Part shown: piece by piece, positions 33,795 to 43,208 of the stretch
Position numbering within the stretch: position 1 is the first letter of the stretch
Layout of the letters: each line of letters opens with the position of its first letter
Source of the DNA: Sulfurimonas sp.
GTDB lineage: Bacteria > Campylobacterota > Campylobacteria > Campylobacterales > Sulfurimonadaceae
Assembly: GCA_021648465.1 (NCBI GenBank)
Contig: JAKISR010000015.1
Span: 1-43,339 of the forward strand
DNA length: 43,339 bases
Direction: 5' to 3'
Translations under genes and position numbers: made by a program
The notes under the pieces: generated by a model
Told to the model about the DNA's origin: nothing
Databases searched by the model: none
Seen by the model: the letters and a program-made list of their open reading frames with translations, nothing else

Positions 33795-35056
33795 TGCACT
33801 ATTTAACCGTAAGTTTTACACATAAAAATTCTACATTTGAGATAAGAGAGCAATTATCTTATCCAGATGATGAAGTAAAAAAGAGATGTTTAAAAAATCT
33901 AACACAAATTGATGCAATAAATGAGGTTATATTATTATCAACATGTAATAGAATGGAAATAATATGTAGTTGTAATGATTTAATTGAAGCAACTAAACAT
34001 ATTTTTGAAATATTATCACAACACTCAGGTATTGCTGTAAAAGATCTTAAAGATAGAGCAGACGTATTTGACGACAGTAGTGCTATTCATCATGTTTTTA
34101 GTGTAGCTTCTTCACTTGATTCTATGGTTGTTGGAGAAACTCAAATAGTTGGACAGATGAAAGATGCTTTTAAATTTTCAATAGAAAATGAGTTTTGTTC
34201 TAAAAAACTGGCGCGTGCTATGCATACAGCTTTTAAATGTGCTGCAAAAGTTAGAAACGCAACAGATATATCTTCAAAGCCTGTTTCAATTGCAAGTGTT
34301 GCTGTCTCAAAACTAAAATCAGTTTTAACTGATTTAAAAGGAAAAAAAGCTCTTGTCATTGGTGTTGGTGAGATGTCAGAAATTTCTGCAAAACATTTAG
34401 TTACAAGTGGTGCTGATGTTTATATAATGAATAGAACAAAAACAAAAGCTGAAATTTTAGCAAGAGAGTGTAATACCAAGATATTAGATTATGGAAAATT
34501 ATCAGAAGCAGTTAATCAATTTCCTATTATTTTTACTGCTACAGGAGCACAAAATTTTATCATTAATGATGATGTAATAGAGCCTTGTGATTTTGATAGA
34601 TATTGGTTTGATATGGCACTACCAAGAGATATAGAGCATTGTTTAGATGAAAAAATTCACCTTTATCAAATAGATGATTTAAAAAGTATTGTTGCTGAAA
34701 ATATTGGATTAAGGGAAGAGAGTGCTAGAAAAGCTCATGGTATTATCGGAAGAAGTACAGTAGATTTTTTTGAATGGTTAGATACTCTAAATGTAGAACC
34801 AATGATTAAAGAAATTTATGAAAAAGCTTTTAATGCTGCAAAAGAAGAGAGTAATAGAGTTATGAAAAATGGCTATATTCCTAAAGAATATGAATCACAA
34901 GTAAATAAAATGGCACAACAGGTATTAAAAAGATTTTTGCATAATATGACTGTTCAAATGAGAGATAAATCGGATGAGACAAAGTCTGATCTTGGTCCTA
35001 TGCAATATTTAGTTGATGAAGGCAAAATGAAAAATAAAATAAAAGGTAGACCTTGA
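33794..35056 (+). CDS. hemA: Glutamyl-tRNA reductase
   Basis: First committed step of tetrapyrrole synthesis by the C5 route: reduces Glu-tRNA to glutamate-1-semialdehyde. 420 residues. Nucleophile Cys51 in LSTCNRMEI; NADPH domain KKALVIGVGEMSEISAKHL; VVGETQIVGQMKDAF. The C-terminal dimerisation helix is present. It overlaps ispB by one base and proS by four. Confidence 0.96.
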   Translation: MHYLTVSFTHKNSTFEIREQLSYPDDEVKKRCLKNLTQIDAINEVILLSTCNRMEIICSCNDLIEATKHIFEILSQHSGIAVKDLKDRADVFDDSSAIHHVFSVASSLDSMVVGETQIVGQMKDAFKFSIENEFCSKKLARAMHTAFKCAAKVRNATDISSKPVSIASVAVSKLKSVLTDLKGKKALVIGVGEMSEISAKHLVTSGADVYIMNRTKTKAEILARECNTKILDYGKLSEAVNQFPIIFTATGAQNFIINDDVIEPCDFDRYWFDMALPRDIEHCLDEKIHLYQIDDLKSIVAENIGLREESARKAHGIIGRSTVDFFEWLDTLNVEPMIKEIYEKAFNAAKEESNRVMKNGYIPKEYESQVNKMAQQVLKRFLHNMTVQMRDKSDETKSDLGPMQYLVDEGKMKNKIKGRP

Positions 35057-36351
35057 GAAGAAGTAGAGCATTTATCCCAACAACTAAAGAGGTGCCATCA
35101 GATGCAACTTTGCCTTCACATCAATTTTTAGTTCGTGGTGGATTTATTAATCAACAAGGTGCAGGGCTTTATAATTTCTTGCCTCTTGGAAAAATTGTAT
35201 TAGAAAAAATTAGAACTATTGTTAAAGATGAATTAGATAAGGCAGATTGTAATGAAGTACAACTTAGTTTTGTAACGCCAATTGGTTTATGGAACAAGAG
35301 TGGTCGTTCTGACACAATGGGCAAAGAGATGTTACGTATCCAAGATAGACATCAAAATGATTTTGTGCTTAGTCCTACAAATGAAGAAGCTATTGTTGAG
35401 CTAGTTAAAAATAGAGTGACTAGCTACAAAGATCTACCTTTAAATTTATATCAAATAAATACAAAATTCCGTGATGAAGCAAGACCTAGATATGGTCTTT
35501 TAAGAGGTCGTGAATTTTTAATGAAAGATGGATATTCTTTTCATGCTTCTAAAGAGGATATGGTTAGAGAATTTGACTTAATGGAAGAGACTTACAAAAA
35601 AATCTTTACAAGACTTGGACTTAACTTTAGAGTAGTTAAAGCTGATAGTGGTTCTATTGGTGGTGATGGAAGTAAAGAGTTTCATGTTTTAGCTGATAGC
35701 GGTGAAGATACTATTATAATCTGTGATAGTTGTGAGTACGGAGCAAATGTCGAAACTATCCAGAGCATTAATGAAGATGAGTTTAATGAGCTGAGCTATG
35801 AAGAGTTAAGTAAAAAAACTATAGATGAAAAATGTTCTTGCGGTGGAGAGTTAAGCTTTAAAAAGGGCATAGAGGTTGGACATATATTTCAATTAGGCAA
35901 TAAGTACTCATCTGCATTAGAGGCGAACTTTAATGATGAAAATGGCAGAGCAAAACCGTTGGAGATGGCAACATATGGTATAGGTGTAAGTAGACTTGTT
36001 GCATCTGTAATAGAACAAAACCATGATGAAAGTGGTTGCATATGGACAAAATCAACAGCTCCATACTTAATAAATATTATGATTTCAAATATCAAAAATG
36101 AAGCTCAAGTATCACTTGGTGAGGAGCTTTATGAGAAGCTAAAAGACTTAAATATAGAAGTTATACTTGATGATAGAAAAGAAAGATTTGGTTTTAAAAT
36201 GAAAGATGCTGAGCTTATTGGTTTTCCATATACTGTTATAATTGGAAAAGAATTAGTAAATGGAGAAGTTCAAATTTTTGATAGAAAAACAAAAAACAAA
36301 ACTTCTGTTAAAGTAGATGATATTTATACAAAGATTATGGAGTTAGTATAG
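35053..36351 (+). CDS. proS: Prolyl-tRNA synthetase lacking the editing insertion
   Basis: 432 residues, much shorter than the usual bacterial enzyme of about 570. Class II motif 2 is present (FRDEARPRYGLLRGREFLMKDGYSFH, 139-164), motif 3 (ATYGIGVSR, 306-314) and the C-terminal anticodon domain (SNIKNEAQVS to the end). Between CDSCEYGANVE (224-234) and KGIEVGHIFQLG (271-282) there are only about 36 residues, where typical bacterial enzymes carry a roughly 180-residue editing insertion. That insertion hydrolyses Ala-tRNA-Pro. The reading frame is unbroken and the join is clean. It starts at TTG 35053 (AAAAGG 6 bases before), overlapping hemA. Confidence 0.93.
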   Translation: MRRSRAFIPTTKEVPSDATLPSHQFLVRGGFINQQGAGLYNFLPLGKIVLEKIRTIVKDELDKADCNEVQLSFVTPIGLWNKSGRSDTMGKEMLRIQDRHQNDFVLSPTNEEAIVELVKNRVTSYKDLPLNLYQINTKFRDEARPRYGLLRGREFLMKDGYSFHASKEDMVREFDLMEETYKKIFTRLGLNFRVVKADSGSIGGDGSKEFHVLADSGEDTIIICDSCEYGANVETIQSINEDEFNELSYEELSKKTIDEKCSCGGELSFKKGIEVGHIFQLGNKYSSALEANFNDENGRAKPLEMATYGIGVSRLVASVIEQNHDESGCIWTKSTAPYLINIMISNIKNEAQVSLGEELYEKLKDLNIEVILDDRKERFGFKMKDAELIGFPYTVIIGKELVNGEVQIFDRKTKNKTSVKVDDIYTKIMELV

Positions 36352-36352
36352 A

Positions 36353-36784
36353 ATGGTATATTTTGTAGTATATCTATTTTTAGAAGTGCTTATCTCTGTT
36401 AATATCTCTTCAGCAATTGGAGGATTAGCAACATTTTTTGAGATAATGTTAAGTGCTTTTTTTGGAATATCTATACTTATTAACTTTAGAAAATCTTTAG
36501 TAGAAAATATGGCTACAGTCTCTTATGGTGCAATTGATTTAGAACAATTTCAACGATTAAATCTTTTTACAATTTTAGGTGGTATTTTACTTATAGTACC
36601 TGGTTTTTTAACAGATATTTTAGGTATATTACTACAATTTAGTGCCGTTACAACTATGGCAATAAATAGATTTAATATTAAATCAGGTAGGTATAAAAAT
36701 AATCATGAACAAAATAATAATATAAAAAAGGATTCAAATGTCATTGATGTTGAAATTATTAACGATAATACTATTACTAAGTAG
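36353..36784 (+). CDS. fxsA: FxsA-family membrane protein
   Basis: 143 residues with three to four hydrophobic helices. The family features are an N-terminal VVYLFLEVLISVNISSAIGGLATFFEIMLSAFFG and the diagnostic LLIVPGFLTDILGILL, followed by a hydrophilic tail rich in Asn and Lys. FxsA influences phage exclusion in E. coli, but its general role is unclear. Its last 47 bases overlap the DsbA-like gene. A member of this family sits between proS and hemC in Campylobacter. Confidence 0.9.
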   Translation: MVYFVVYLFLEVLISVNISSAIGGLATFFEIMLSAFFGISILINFRKSLVENMATVSYGAIDLEQFQRLNLFTILGGILLIVPGFLTDILGILLQFSAVTTMAINRFNIKSGRYKNNHEQNNNIKKDSNVIDVEIINDNTITK

Positions 36785-37565
36785 TTTAGTAAAAGCAGAT
36801 GCTGTAGGTAAAAAAATAGAGAATTTTTTAGAAAAAACTTATAGTGCTAATCCAAGTGTAAAGTCATTAATAGTCAAAATGACAAATAAAGTAGCAGTTA
36901 AAGAGAAAAAAAACTGGATTGCTTACTATATGGAAATCAGTGCTGTCCTTAAAGATAATCGTAAAGTCAAACAACAGATGGTTTGGTTCTCCAATGGGGA
37001 GATTTTTTCTAAAGAACTTTTTGACCTTAAAACTGAAACACCAATGAGTGACTATGTAGCGATTGAGTTTAAAAATGAGTATTATAAAAAAGAAAATCTT
37101 ATCTATGGAAATAAAAATGCTAGAAATAAAATAGCAATTTTTTCAGATCCATTATGTCCATTTTGTAGAGATTTCGTCCCAAAAGTGATAAATGAAATGA
37201 AAAAAGATCCAAGCAGATATGCAGTATATTATTATCATCTTCCACTGTCATCACTTCATCCAGCAGCAGTTGATCTTGTAAAAGCTGCAGTAGCACTTGA
37301 AATGAAAGGTATTAAAGATGTTGTGCTTAATCTTTATAAAGTTAAAGTTAATGCTAAAGAAAAGGATACTAAAAAAATATTAAAAGCATTTAATAAGGTT
37401 ATGAAATCAAATATCACTATAAAAGATATAAATACAAAAGCTGTTATAAAGCATGTTAAAGCTGATGAAAAAATAGCAGAAGAACTTATGGTGAATGGAA
37501 CACCAACAATGTTCGTAAACAATAAACTTGATAAATCAAAAAGAAAATATATAGAGGTAAAATAG
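36738..37565 (+). CDS. DsbA-like periplasmic thiol-disulfide oxidoreductase
   Basis: 275 residues. Signal peptide (MSLMLKLLTIILLLSSLVKA, about 1-20), an N-terminal domain of 100 residues, then a DsbA/DsbC-type thioredoxin fold with CPFC (Cys140, Cys143) and cis-Pro in NGTPTMFVNN. The separate N-terminal domain recalls DsbC/DsbG dimerisation domains, so isomerase or reductase activity is possible. It starts inside fxsA, with AAAAAAGGA 5 bases before the ATG. The gene is placed between fxsA and hemC, where I do not recall it in Campylobacter. Confidence 0.85.
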   Translation: MSLMLKLLTIILLLSSLVKADAVGKKIENFLEKTYSANPSVKSLIVKMTNKVAVKEKKNWIAYYMEISAVLKDNRKVKQQMVWFSNGEIFSKELFDLKTETPMSDYVAIEFKNEYYKKENLIYGNKNARNKIAIFSDPLCPFCRDFVPKVINEMKKDPSRYAVYYYHLPLSSLHPAAVDLVKAAVALEMKGIKDVVLNLYKVKVNAKEKDTKKILKAFNKVMKSNITIKDINTKAVIKHVKADEKIAEELMVNGTPTMFVNNKLDKSKRKYIEVK

Positions 37566-37567
37566 AT

Positions 37568-38527
37568 ATGGATAAATTAGTAATTGCAACAAGAGTTTCA
37601 GACTTAGCACTTTGGCAAGCATATCATATAAAAGACAGGATAGAAACCTCTTACCCTGAGATAACTGTTGAATTAAATAAAATTGTAAGTAATGGAGATA
37701 AAATTTTAGATAAACCTTTAGCACTAATTGGTGGAAAAGGTCATTTTACAAAAGAGCTTGAAGATGAGATGTTAGCAGGAAATGCTGATATTGCAGTTCA
37801 TAGTTTAAAAGATGTTCCAACCTATATACCTGAAGGACTAGAGTTGGTTGCAGTTACGCAGAGACAAGATCAAAGTGATGTGTTTTTATCTCATAAATAT
37901 AATTCTTTAGAAGATTTACCACAAGGTGCAGTTGTAGGAACAACAAGTCTTAGAAGAAGAATGCAACTTCTTCAAAAGAGACCTGATTTAAAAGTAAAAG
38001 ATTTAAGAGGCAATGTAAATACAAGACTTAGAAAATTAGGTGAAGGTCAATATGACGCAATTATTCTTGCATGGGTTGGTTTACATAGACTAGATTTACT
38101 TAAAGATGTCCCCTATACAGATAAGCTCTCACTTGATATGATGATACCTCCAATGGGTCAAGCTGCTCTTGGAATAGAGATAGTTCAAGGCAATGATAAA
38201 ATAAAAGAAATCGCAGAGAGTTTAAAAGATTTGGATACATTTATCTGTACGCAAATAGAGCGAGACTTTATCTCTAAAATTGGTGCTGGATGTTCTGCTC
38301 CAGTTGCTTGTAATGCTGTGAAAAATGGAGATGAGATTACATTTAGAGTTATGCTTGGTTTTCCTGATGGAACAAATGTAATGCAAGAAAAAATAGTTAA
38401 AAATGTGAATGACAGTAAAAATCTAGGTTTAGAATTAGCGGATAAAATGATAGCTAATGGTGCTTTAGAGTTACTTAAAAATGCAGAAAAAATTGCATTT
38501 AAAGATGAGATGCCACAAAGATTATAA
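37568..38527 (+). CDS. hemC: Porphobilinogen deaminase (hydroxymethylbilane synthase)
   Basis: Joins four porphobilinogens into hydroxymethylbilane. 319 residues. Cofactor-attachment Cys242 in GAGCSAPVA, substrate Asp/Arg motifs AVHSLKDVP and GTTSLRRRMQLL, DLRGNVNTRL. Two bases after the DsbA-like stop. Confidence 0.97.
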   Translation: MDKLVIATRVSDLALWQAYHIKDRIETSYPEITVELNKIVSNGDKILDKPLALIGGKGHFTKELEDEMLAGNADIAVHSLKDVPTYIPEGLELVAVTQRQDQSDVFLSHKYNSLEDLPQGAVVGTTSLRRRMQLLQKRPDLKVKDLRGNVNTRLRKLGEGQYDAIILAWVGLHRLDLLKDVPYTDKLSLDMMIPPMGQAALGIEIVQGNDKIKEIAESLKDLDTFICTQIERDFISKIGAGCSAPVACNAVKNGDEITFRVMLGFPDGTNVMQEKIVKNVNDSKNLGLELADKMIANGALELLKNAEKIAFKDEMPQRL

Positions 38528-38549
38528 AATATAAAATCAAAGATAAATA

Positions 38550-40364
38550 ATGAAAAAATCTATAGAACTTTTAAGAAAAAATAATGAACTAAAAGTAATT
38601 GAAGAAGAGTTAGATATCTATTTGGAAATTCCTCACTTAGCATATGCAGAGGTGAAGAAAAAAGATGGTGGCAAAGCTTTGCTTTTTACTAATGTTATAG
38701 ATAAAAAAAGTGGTATAAAATTTAAAGAACCTGTTTTAATGAATCTTTTTGCTTCATATAAGCGATGTGAACTTCTTTTTGGCAGAACGATTGAGTCTAT
38801 TGCAAATGAGATTACATCACTACTTCATATGAAGCCACCTGTTGGTTTTTTTGATAAGATATCTATGGCTAAGGAACTTTTCTCACTTAAAAATATCTTT
38901 CCAAAGCGTTTAAAAGGTGAAGGTATTTGTCAAAAAATAAAATATTTAAAAGATGATATAGATTTACATAAACTTCCAGTTTTAACTACTTGGGAGCAAG
39001 ATGGTGGACCATTTATAACAATGGGACAAGTGTATACTCAAAGTCTTGATGGAGAGATGGTGAATCTTGGAATGTATAGACTTCAAGTTTATGATAAAAA
39101 TCATTTAGGTATGCATTGGCAAATTCATAAAGACTCTTCTCACTTCTTTGATCAATATCAAAAAGCTGGTAAAAAAATGCCAGTAAGTGTAGCTATTGGA
39201 GGAGATCCTGTTTATACTTGGTGTGCAACAGCTCCATTACCTTATGGTGTAAATGAGCTTTTAATGTACGGACTTATAAAAAAAGAACCAGCAAAACTGG
39301 TTAAATCCTTAACAACGCCATTATATATTCCTCAAGATGTTGATTATGTTATTGAAGGTTGGGTGGATACTCAGAATTTGAAAAATGAGGGTCCTTTTGG
39401 TGATCACACTGGCTATTATACTTTAAAAGAGCCGTACCCTGTTATGGAAGTTAGTGCTATAACTACAAAAAAAGAGCCTACATTTTTAGCTACTGTCGTT
39501 GGTAAACCACCGTTGGAAGATAAATATATGGGCTGGGCAACAGGGAAAATATTCTTTCCACTTTTAAAGACAACAGCACCAGATTTACTTGATTATCATA
39601 TGCCTGAGAATGCTGGTTTTCACAATCTTATACTCGCAAAGATGAAACCACTCTATAAAGGGCATGCAAAACAATTTATGCATGTTTTTTGGGGTGTAGG
39701 ACAGATGAGTTTTGTTAAACATGCAATATTTTTAGATGAGAATGCTCCAAAATTAGAAAATTATGAAACATTAACAGCATACATATTAGATAGATTTACT
39801 CCTAAATCACTCTTTATAAGTGAGGGGATTTTGGATGCATTAGATCACTCTTCTCCAGAAATATTAGTTGGTGGAAAATTAGGCATTGACGCAACAGCAG
39901 CCTATAAAGTTGAAGCACCACAACTATTAGGTAATGATGATTTACTTAAAAAAGTCAAAGAAATAATTCCAGATGTGATAAATCTTCATCAATACATGAG
40001 AAGAACAAAAAATCCGATTACAGTTATCTCTGTAAATAAAACAAAAAATGTAAAAAAATATTTTAATGCTTTAGTTGATTTAAGTACACACATTAGGATA
40101 GTTGTTTTTATAGATGAAAATAAAAATGATATATTTAACTCATATATGACAATTTGGAGAGTTACAAATAATATAGATGCTCAAAGAGATATCTATATAT
40201 CAGGTTTAATGGTTGGGATAGATGGAACCAATAAAAACTCTCTTGATGGATTTAATCGAGAGTGGCCAGATGATGTTGATTGTACCCCTAGTGTTGTTGA
40301 GTCTTTAAAAGAAAAAGGTTTATGGGATTTAAGTGATGAAGAGTATAAAAAATACCAATTATAA
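38550..40364 (+). CDS. ubiD: UbiD-family decarboxylase
   Basis: 604 residues, a prenylated-FMN-dependent decarboxylase. Conserved: EQDGGPFITMGQVYT near 145-160, MYRLQVYDKNHLGMHWQIHKD, AIGGDP, then EGPFGDHTGYYT, typical of this family. In Campylobacterota, which make menaquinone by the futalosine route, UbiD-like enzymes are proposed for a late decarboxylation. The prenyl-FMN enzyme UbiX is not in the window. It is part of the long operon, 22 bases after hemC. Confidence 0.92.
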   Translation: MKKSIELLRKNNELKVIEEELDIYLEIPHLAYAEVKKKDGGKALLFTNVIDKKSGIKFKEPVLMNLFASYKRCELLFGRTIESIANEITSLLHMKPPVGFFDKISMAKELFSLKNIFPKRLKGEGICQKIKYLKDDIDLHKLPVLTTWEQDGGPFITMGQVYTQSLDGEMVNLGMYRLQVYDKNHLGMHWQIHKDSSHFFDQYQKAGKKMPVSVAIGGDPVYTWCATAPLPYGVNELLMYGLIKKEPAKLVKSLTTPLYIPQDVDYVIEGWVDTQNLKNEGPFGDHTGYYTLKEPYPVMEVSAITTKKEPTFLATVVGKPPLEDKYMGWATGKIFFPLLKTTAPDLLDYHMPENAGFHNLILAKMKPLYKGHAKQFMHVFWGVGQMSFVKHAIFLDENAPKLENYETLTAYILDRFTPKSLFISEGILDALDHSSPEILVGGKLGIDATAAYKVEAPQLLGNDDLLKKVKEIIPDVINLHQYMRRTKNPITVISVNKTKNVKKYFNALVDLSTHIRIVVFIDENKNDIFNSYMTIWRVTNNIDAQRDIYISGLMVGIDGTNKNSLDGFNREWPDDVDCTPSVVESLKEKGLWDLSDEEYKKYQL

Positions 40365-40382
40365 AAAAGTAAGGAAATAGAT

Positions 40383-41762
40383 ATGGAAAAAATGTGGTCT
40401 GGTCGCTTCTCAGCAAGTGCATCTTCTCTTTTAGATGAGTTTAATGCATCTATTATGTATGATAGAAAATTATATATTGAAGATATAGAAGGCTCACTTG
40501 CTCACGCTGCAATGTTAGCAAAACAAGAGATTTTAAATACTGAAGAACTTATACAAATTACTGATGGACTTAATCAAGTAAATGCAGAGATAGAATCTGG
40601 TGAGTTTGAATGGAATATATCTGATGAAGATTTACATATGGGGATTGAAAAAAGACTCACTGCAATAATTGGTGCTGCTGGAAAAAAACTACATACTGCT
40701 AGAAGTAGAAATGATCAAGTTGCAGTTGATTTTCGTCGTTGGGTTTTAAAGCGAAATAGAGATATTGTTGAAGCTTTAAAATTATTGATGAAAGAGGTTT
40801 TAGTTGTAGCTAACAAACATACTGAAACTTTAATTCCTGGAATGACTCATCTTCAACATGCGCAACCAACTAATTTTGCTTTTCATTTAGCTGCATATCT
40901 TAGTATGTTTAAGCGAGATATCACAAGATTTGAAGATTCATATAAAAGAAATAATATCTCTCCACTTGGTTGTGCTGCATTAGCTGGAACGCCACATAAT
41001 ATAGATAGAGATATGACAGCTGAGCTTTTAGGCTTTGATAGTGTTAGTACAAACTGTTTAGATGCGGTAAGTGATAGAGATTTTGCACTAGAGATTTTGT
41101 TTAATATCTCAACTATGATGATGCATATATCAAGACTAAGTGAAGAACTTGTGATGTGGTCAAGTTATGAGTTTAGTTTTGTTGAGCTTAGTGATGAATA
41201 TTCAACCGGCTCATCAATCATGCCTCAAAAGAAAAACCCTGATGTTCCTGAACTTCTTCGTGGAAAAACTGGTCGTGTTTATGGCTCACTCATGGGACTT
41301 TTAACTGTTATGAAAGCTCTTCCATTGGCTTATAATAAAGATACTCAAGAGGATAAGGAGGGTGTATTTGACGCAGTTGAGACAGCTCAAATATCTTTAG
41401 AGATTTTAAAAGAAGCTATCAAGACTATGGAAGTAAAAGCTTATAATATGGAAAGTGCATGTTCAGTTGGACATTTAGCAGCTACAGATTTGGCTGATTA
41501 TCTAGTTGAGAAGTGTGATATACCATTTCGCGAAGCTCACTTTATTACAGGTCGTGCAGTTGCTAAAAGTGAAGAGCTAAAAATTGATTTAAGTGATATA
41601 GAACTTCACTATTTACAAGAGATTGATTCTAGAATTAAAGAAGATATATTAGAGTATTTAGTTTTAAGAAACTCTATGAATGCAAGAACTTCTGCTGGTG
41701 GAACTTCAACTGTTAGAACATTAGAACAATTAGAGTATTTTAAAAACTTTTTAGAAGGATAA
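40383..41762 (+). CDS. argH: Argininosuccinate lyase
   Basis: Final step of arginine synthesis, releasing arginine and fumarate. 459 residues. Family signature GSSIMPQKKNPD (276-287) with the catalytic serine, HTARSRNDQV (104-113), GMTHLQHAQPT, SPLGCAALAGTP. All usual features are intact. It starts 18 bases after ubiD. Confidence 0.97.
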   Translation: MEKMWSGRFSASASSLLDEFNASIMYDRKLYIEDIEGSLAHAAMLAKQEILNTEELIQITDGLNQVNAEIESGEFEWNISDEDLHMGIEKRLTAIIGAAGKKLHTARSRNDQVAVDFRRWVLKRNRDIVEALKLLMKEVLVVANKHTETLIPGMTHLQHAQPTNFAFHLAAYLSMFKRDITRFEDSYKRNNISPLGCAALAGTPHNIDRDMTAELLGFDSVSTNCLDAVSDRDFALEILFNISTMMMHISRLSEELVMWSSYEFSFVELSDEYSTGSSIMPQKKNPDVPELLRGKTGRVYGSLMGLLTVMKALPLAYNKDTQEDKEGVFDAVETAQISLEILKEAIKTMEVKAYNMESACSVGHLAATDLADYLVEKCDIPFREAHFITGRAVAKSEELKIDLSDIELHYLQEIDSRIKEDILEYLVLRNSMNARTSAGGTSTVRTLEQLEYFKNFLEG

Positions 41763-41766
41763 ATAG

Positions 41767-42231
41767 ATGAAAGTTACTATATCTCATCAAAGTGAAATGA
41801 AATTTGAAGCTAAAACTGAAAAAGGTAGTTTTATAATAAATTGCCCTGAAATTACACCTATTGAATATTTCTTAGCGGGGATAATTTCATGTAGTGCTTC
41901 AGATATGATTGTAATGCCTAAAAATCAAGATAAAGAGGTAACAGATTTAGTAGTTGATGGTGAAGTTCTAAGAAGTGAAGATCATCCAAGAAAATTTAAT
42001 ACTCTTCACCTCACTTATAAGTTTAATTCAGATGCCGATGATATTATGGCCTCTCGTTGGGTTATGGCCTCACTTGAAACATATTGTTCAACTATAAATA
42101 CTATTCGTGATACTACTGCTATCTCTTACTCAATTATACATAATGGAAATATTATTAAAGAGAATGAAAAGATGATTTCTGGTGGTTCAACTCAAATAGA
42201 TATGGGTGAAATACAGGGTTGTCCTTCTTAA
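41767..42231 (+). CDS. OsmC/Ohr-family protein
   Basis: 154 residues. Two cysteines (Cys42 in ISCSASDM and Cys107 in TYCSTINT) match the peroxidatic and resolving cysteines of OsmC. Such proteins reduce organic hydroperoxides, usually with lipoyl or thiol partners. The C-terminal part after 120 carries a less typical extension. It follows argH by 4 bases. Confidence 0.85.
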   Translation: MKVTISHQSEMKFEAKTEKGSFIINCPEITPIEYFLAGIISCSASDMIVMPKNQDKEVTDLVVDGEVLRSEDHPRKFNTLHLTYKFNSDADDIMASRWVMASLETYCSTINTIRDTTAISYSIIHNGNIIKENEKMISGGSTQIDMGEIQGCPS

Positions 42232-42264
42232 ATATAGTATTTGAAAATTTTAAAGGCTAAAATC

Positions 42265-43208
42265 ATGTATAAACAAGCAACTCGTAAAATTAATTTAAAT
42301 TTAAATATTGTTGAACCAATAAATTTTGAATTACTTGATGATTGGTTAATATCTGTACTAAAGATAGATATTAAAAATACAAATACTCTTAACCCTGTAG
42401 AAACATTAGTTAAAAAAAATTATTATTTATAAGATCTTTATTTCAAGCTATATTATTACCCTGTTTTGATGAAGGTGAAGTTTTAAAACTTGAACAAAAT
42501 TTAAAAACTCCATCAAAATGGAATGCTCAAGTTGCAATTGTAAACCTTGATAATATTCCAAATATTTTATATCAGACAATTATAAATTTTACAATAAAAA
42601 ATATTGATTGGATGATGAAAACTCCTAAAATAACTCAAAATATTGAGCATTTATATGCTTTAATTCAAAAAGAGATAATAAATAAATTTAAAAGAATGGT
42701 TGGCTCAGGAAAATCAACAATGCCAATGCTTCGCACGGCACATCAAGAAAATATACCATTTTTTTATTTAGGTGGAGGTACCTATCAACTAGGTTGTGGG
42801 GTAAAGTCTATACAGATAAATAGAAGTACATGTAATTTAGATTCTAATATTGGTGCAAAAATGTCCAATAATAAGATGCTTACATCAAATTTAGTTCGTA
42901 TGGCTGGATTACCTGCTCCAGTAAATGGAGTAGCTTCAAATATTCAAAATGCAACTGTAATCGCAAATAAAATTGGATGGCCAATAGTAGTAAAGCCAGT
43001 CGATGCTGATCGTGGAGAGGGTGTTAGTATTGGTATCACAAATTATAAACAGCTAAAAATCGCATTTAAAGAAGCTTTGCGATTTTCTAAGTCTAAAAAT
43101 ATTATAGTTGAAAAAGAGGTAAAAGGTGTTGCTCATAGAATATTAATAGCAAATAATAAACTTCTTTATGTAATTAAGCGATTACCAAAATCTATAGAAG
43201 GGGATGGA
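42265..43208 (+). pseudogene. Disrupted ATP-grasp gene, related to cyanophycin synthetase
   Basis: The first part reads from ATG 42265 (AAAGG 8 bases before; an in-frame TTG at 42241 lacks a site) and hits a stop at 42430. The rest continues in another frame, open from 42414. Adding one base to the A8 run at 42412-42419 joins both parts into one protein. The second part shows the ATP-grasp core of the CphA type: YQLGCGVKSIQINRST, KMLTSNLVRMAGLPAPVNG, WPIVVKPVDADRGEGV, then RLPKSIEGDG. The similarity stops at GDG (43200-43208), where foreign sequence begins, so the remainder of the gene is missing here. Confidence 0.75.

Noticed and set aside
42412..42419. Programmed ribosomal frameshifting at the A8 run
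   Set aside because: Possible on a slippery A tract, but the gene is also truncated at its 3-prime side, so a pseudogene is the simpler reading.
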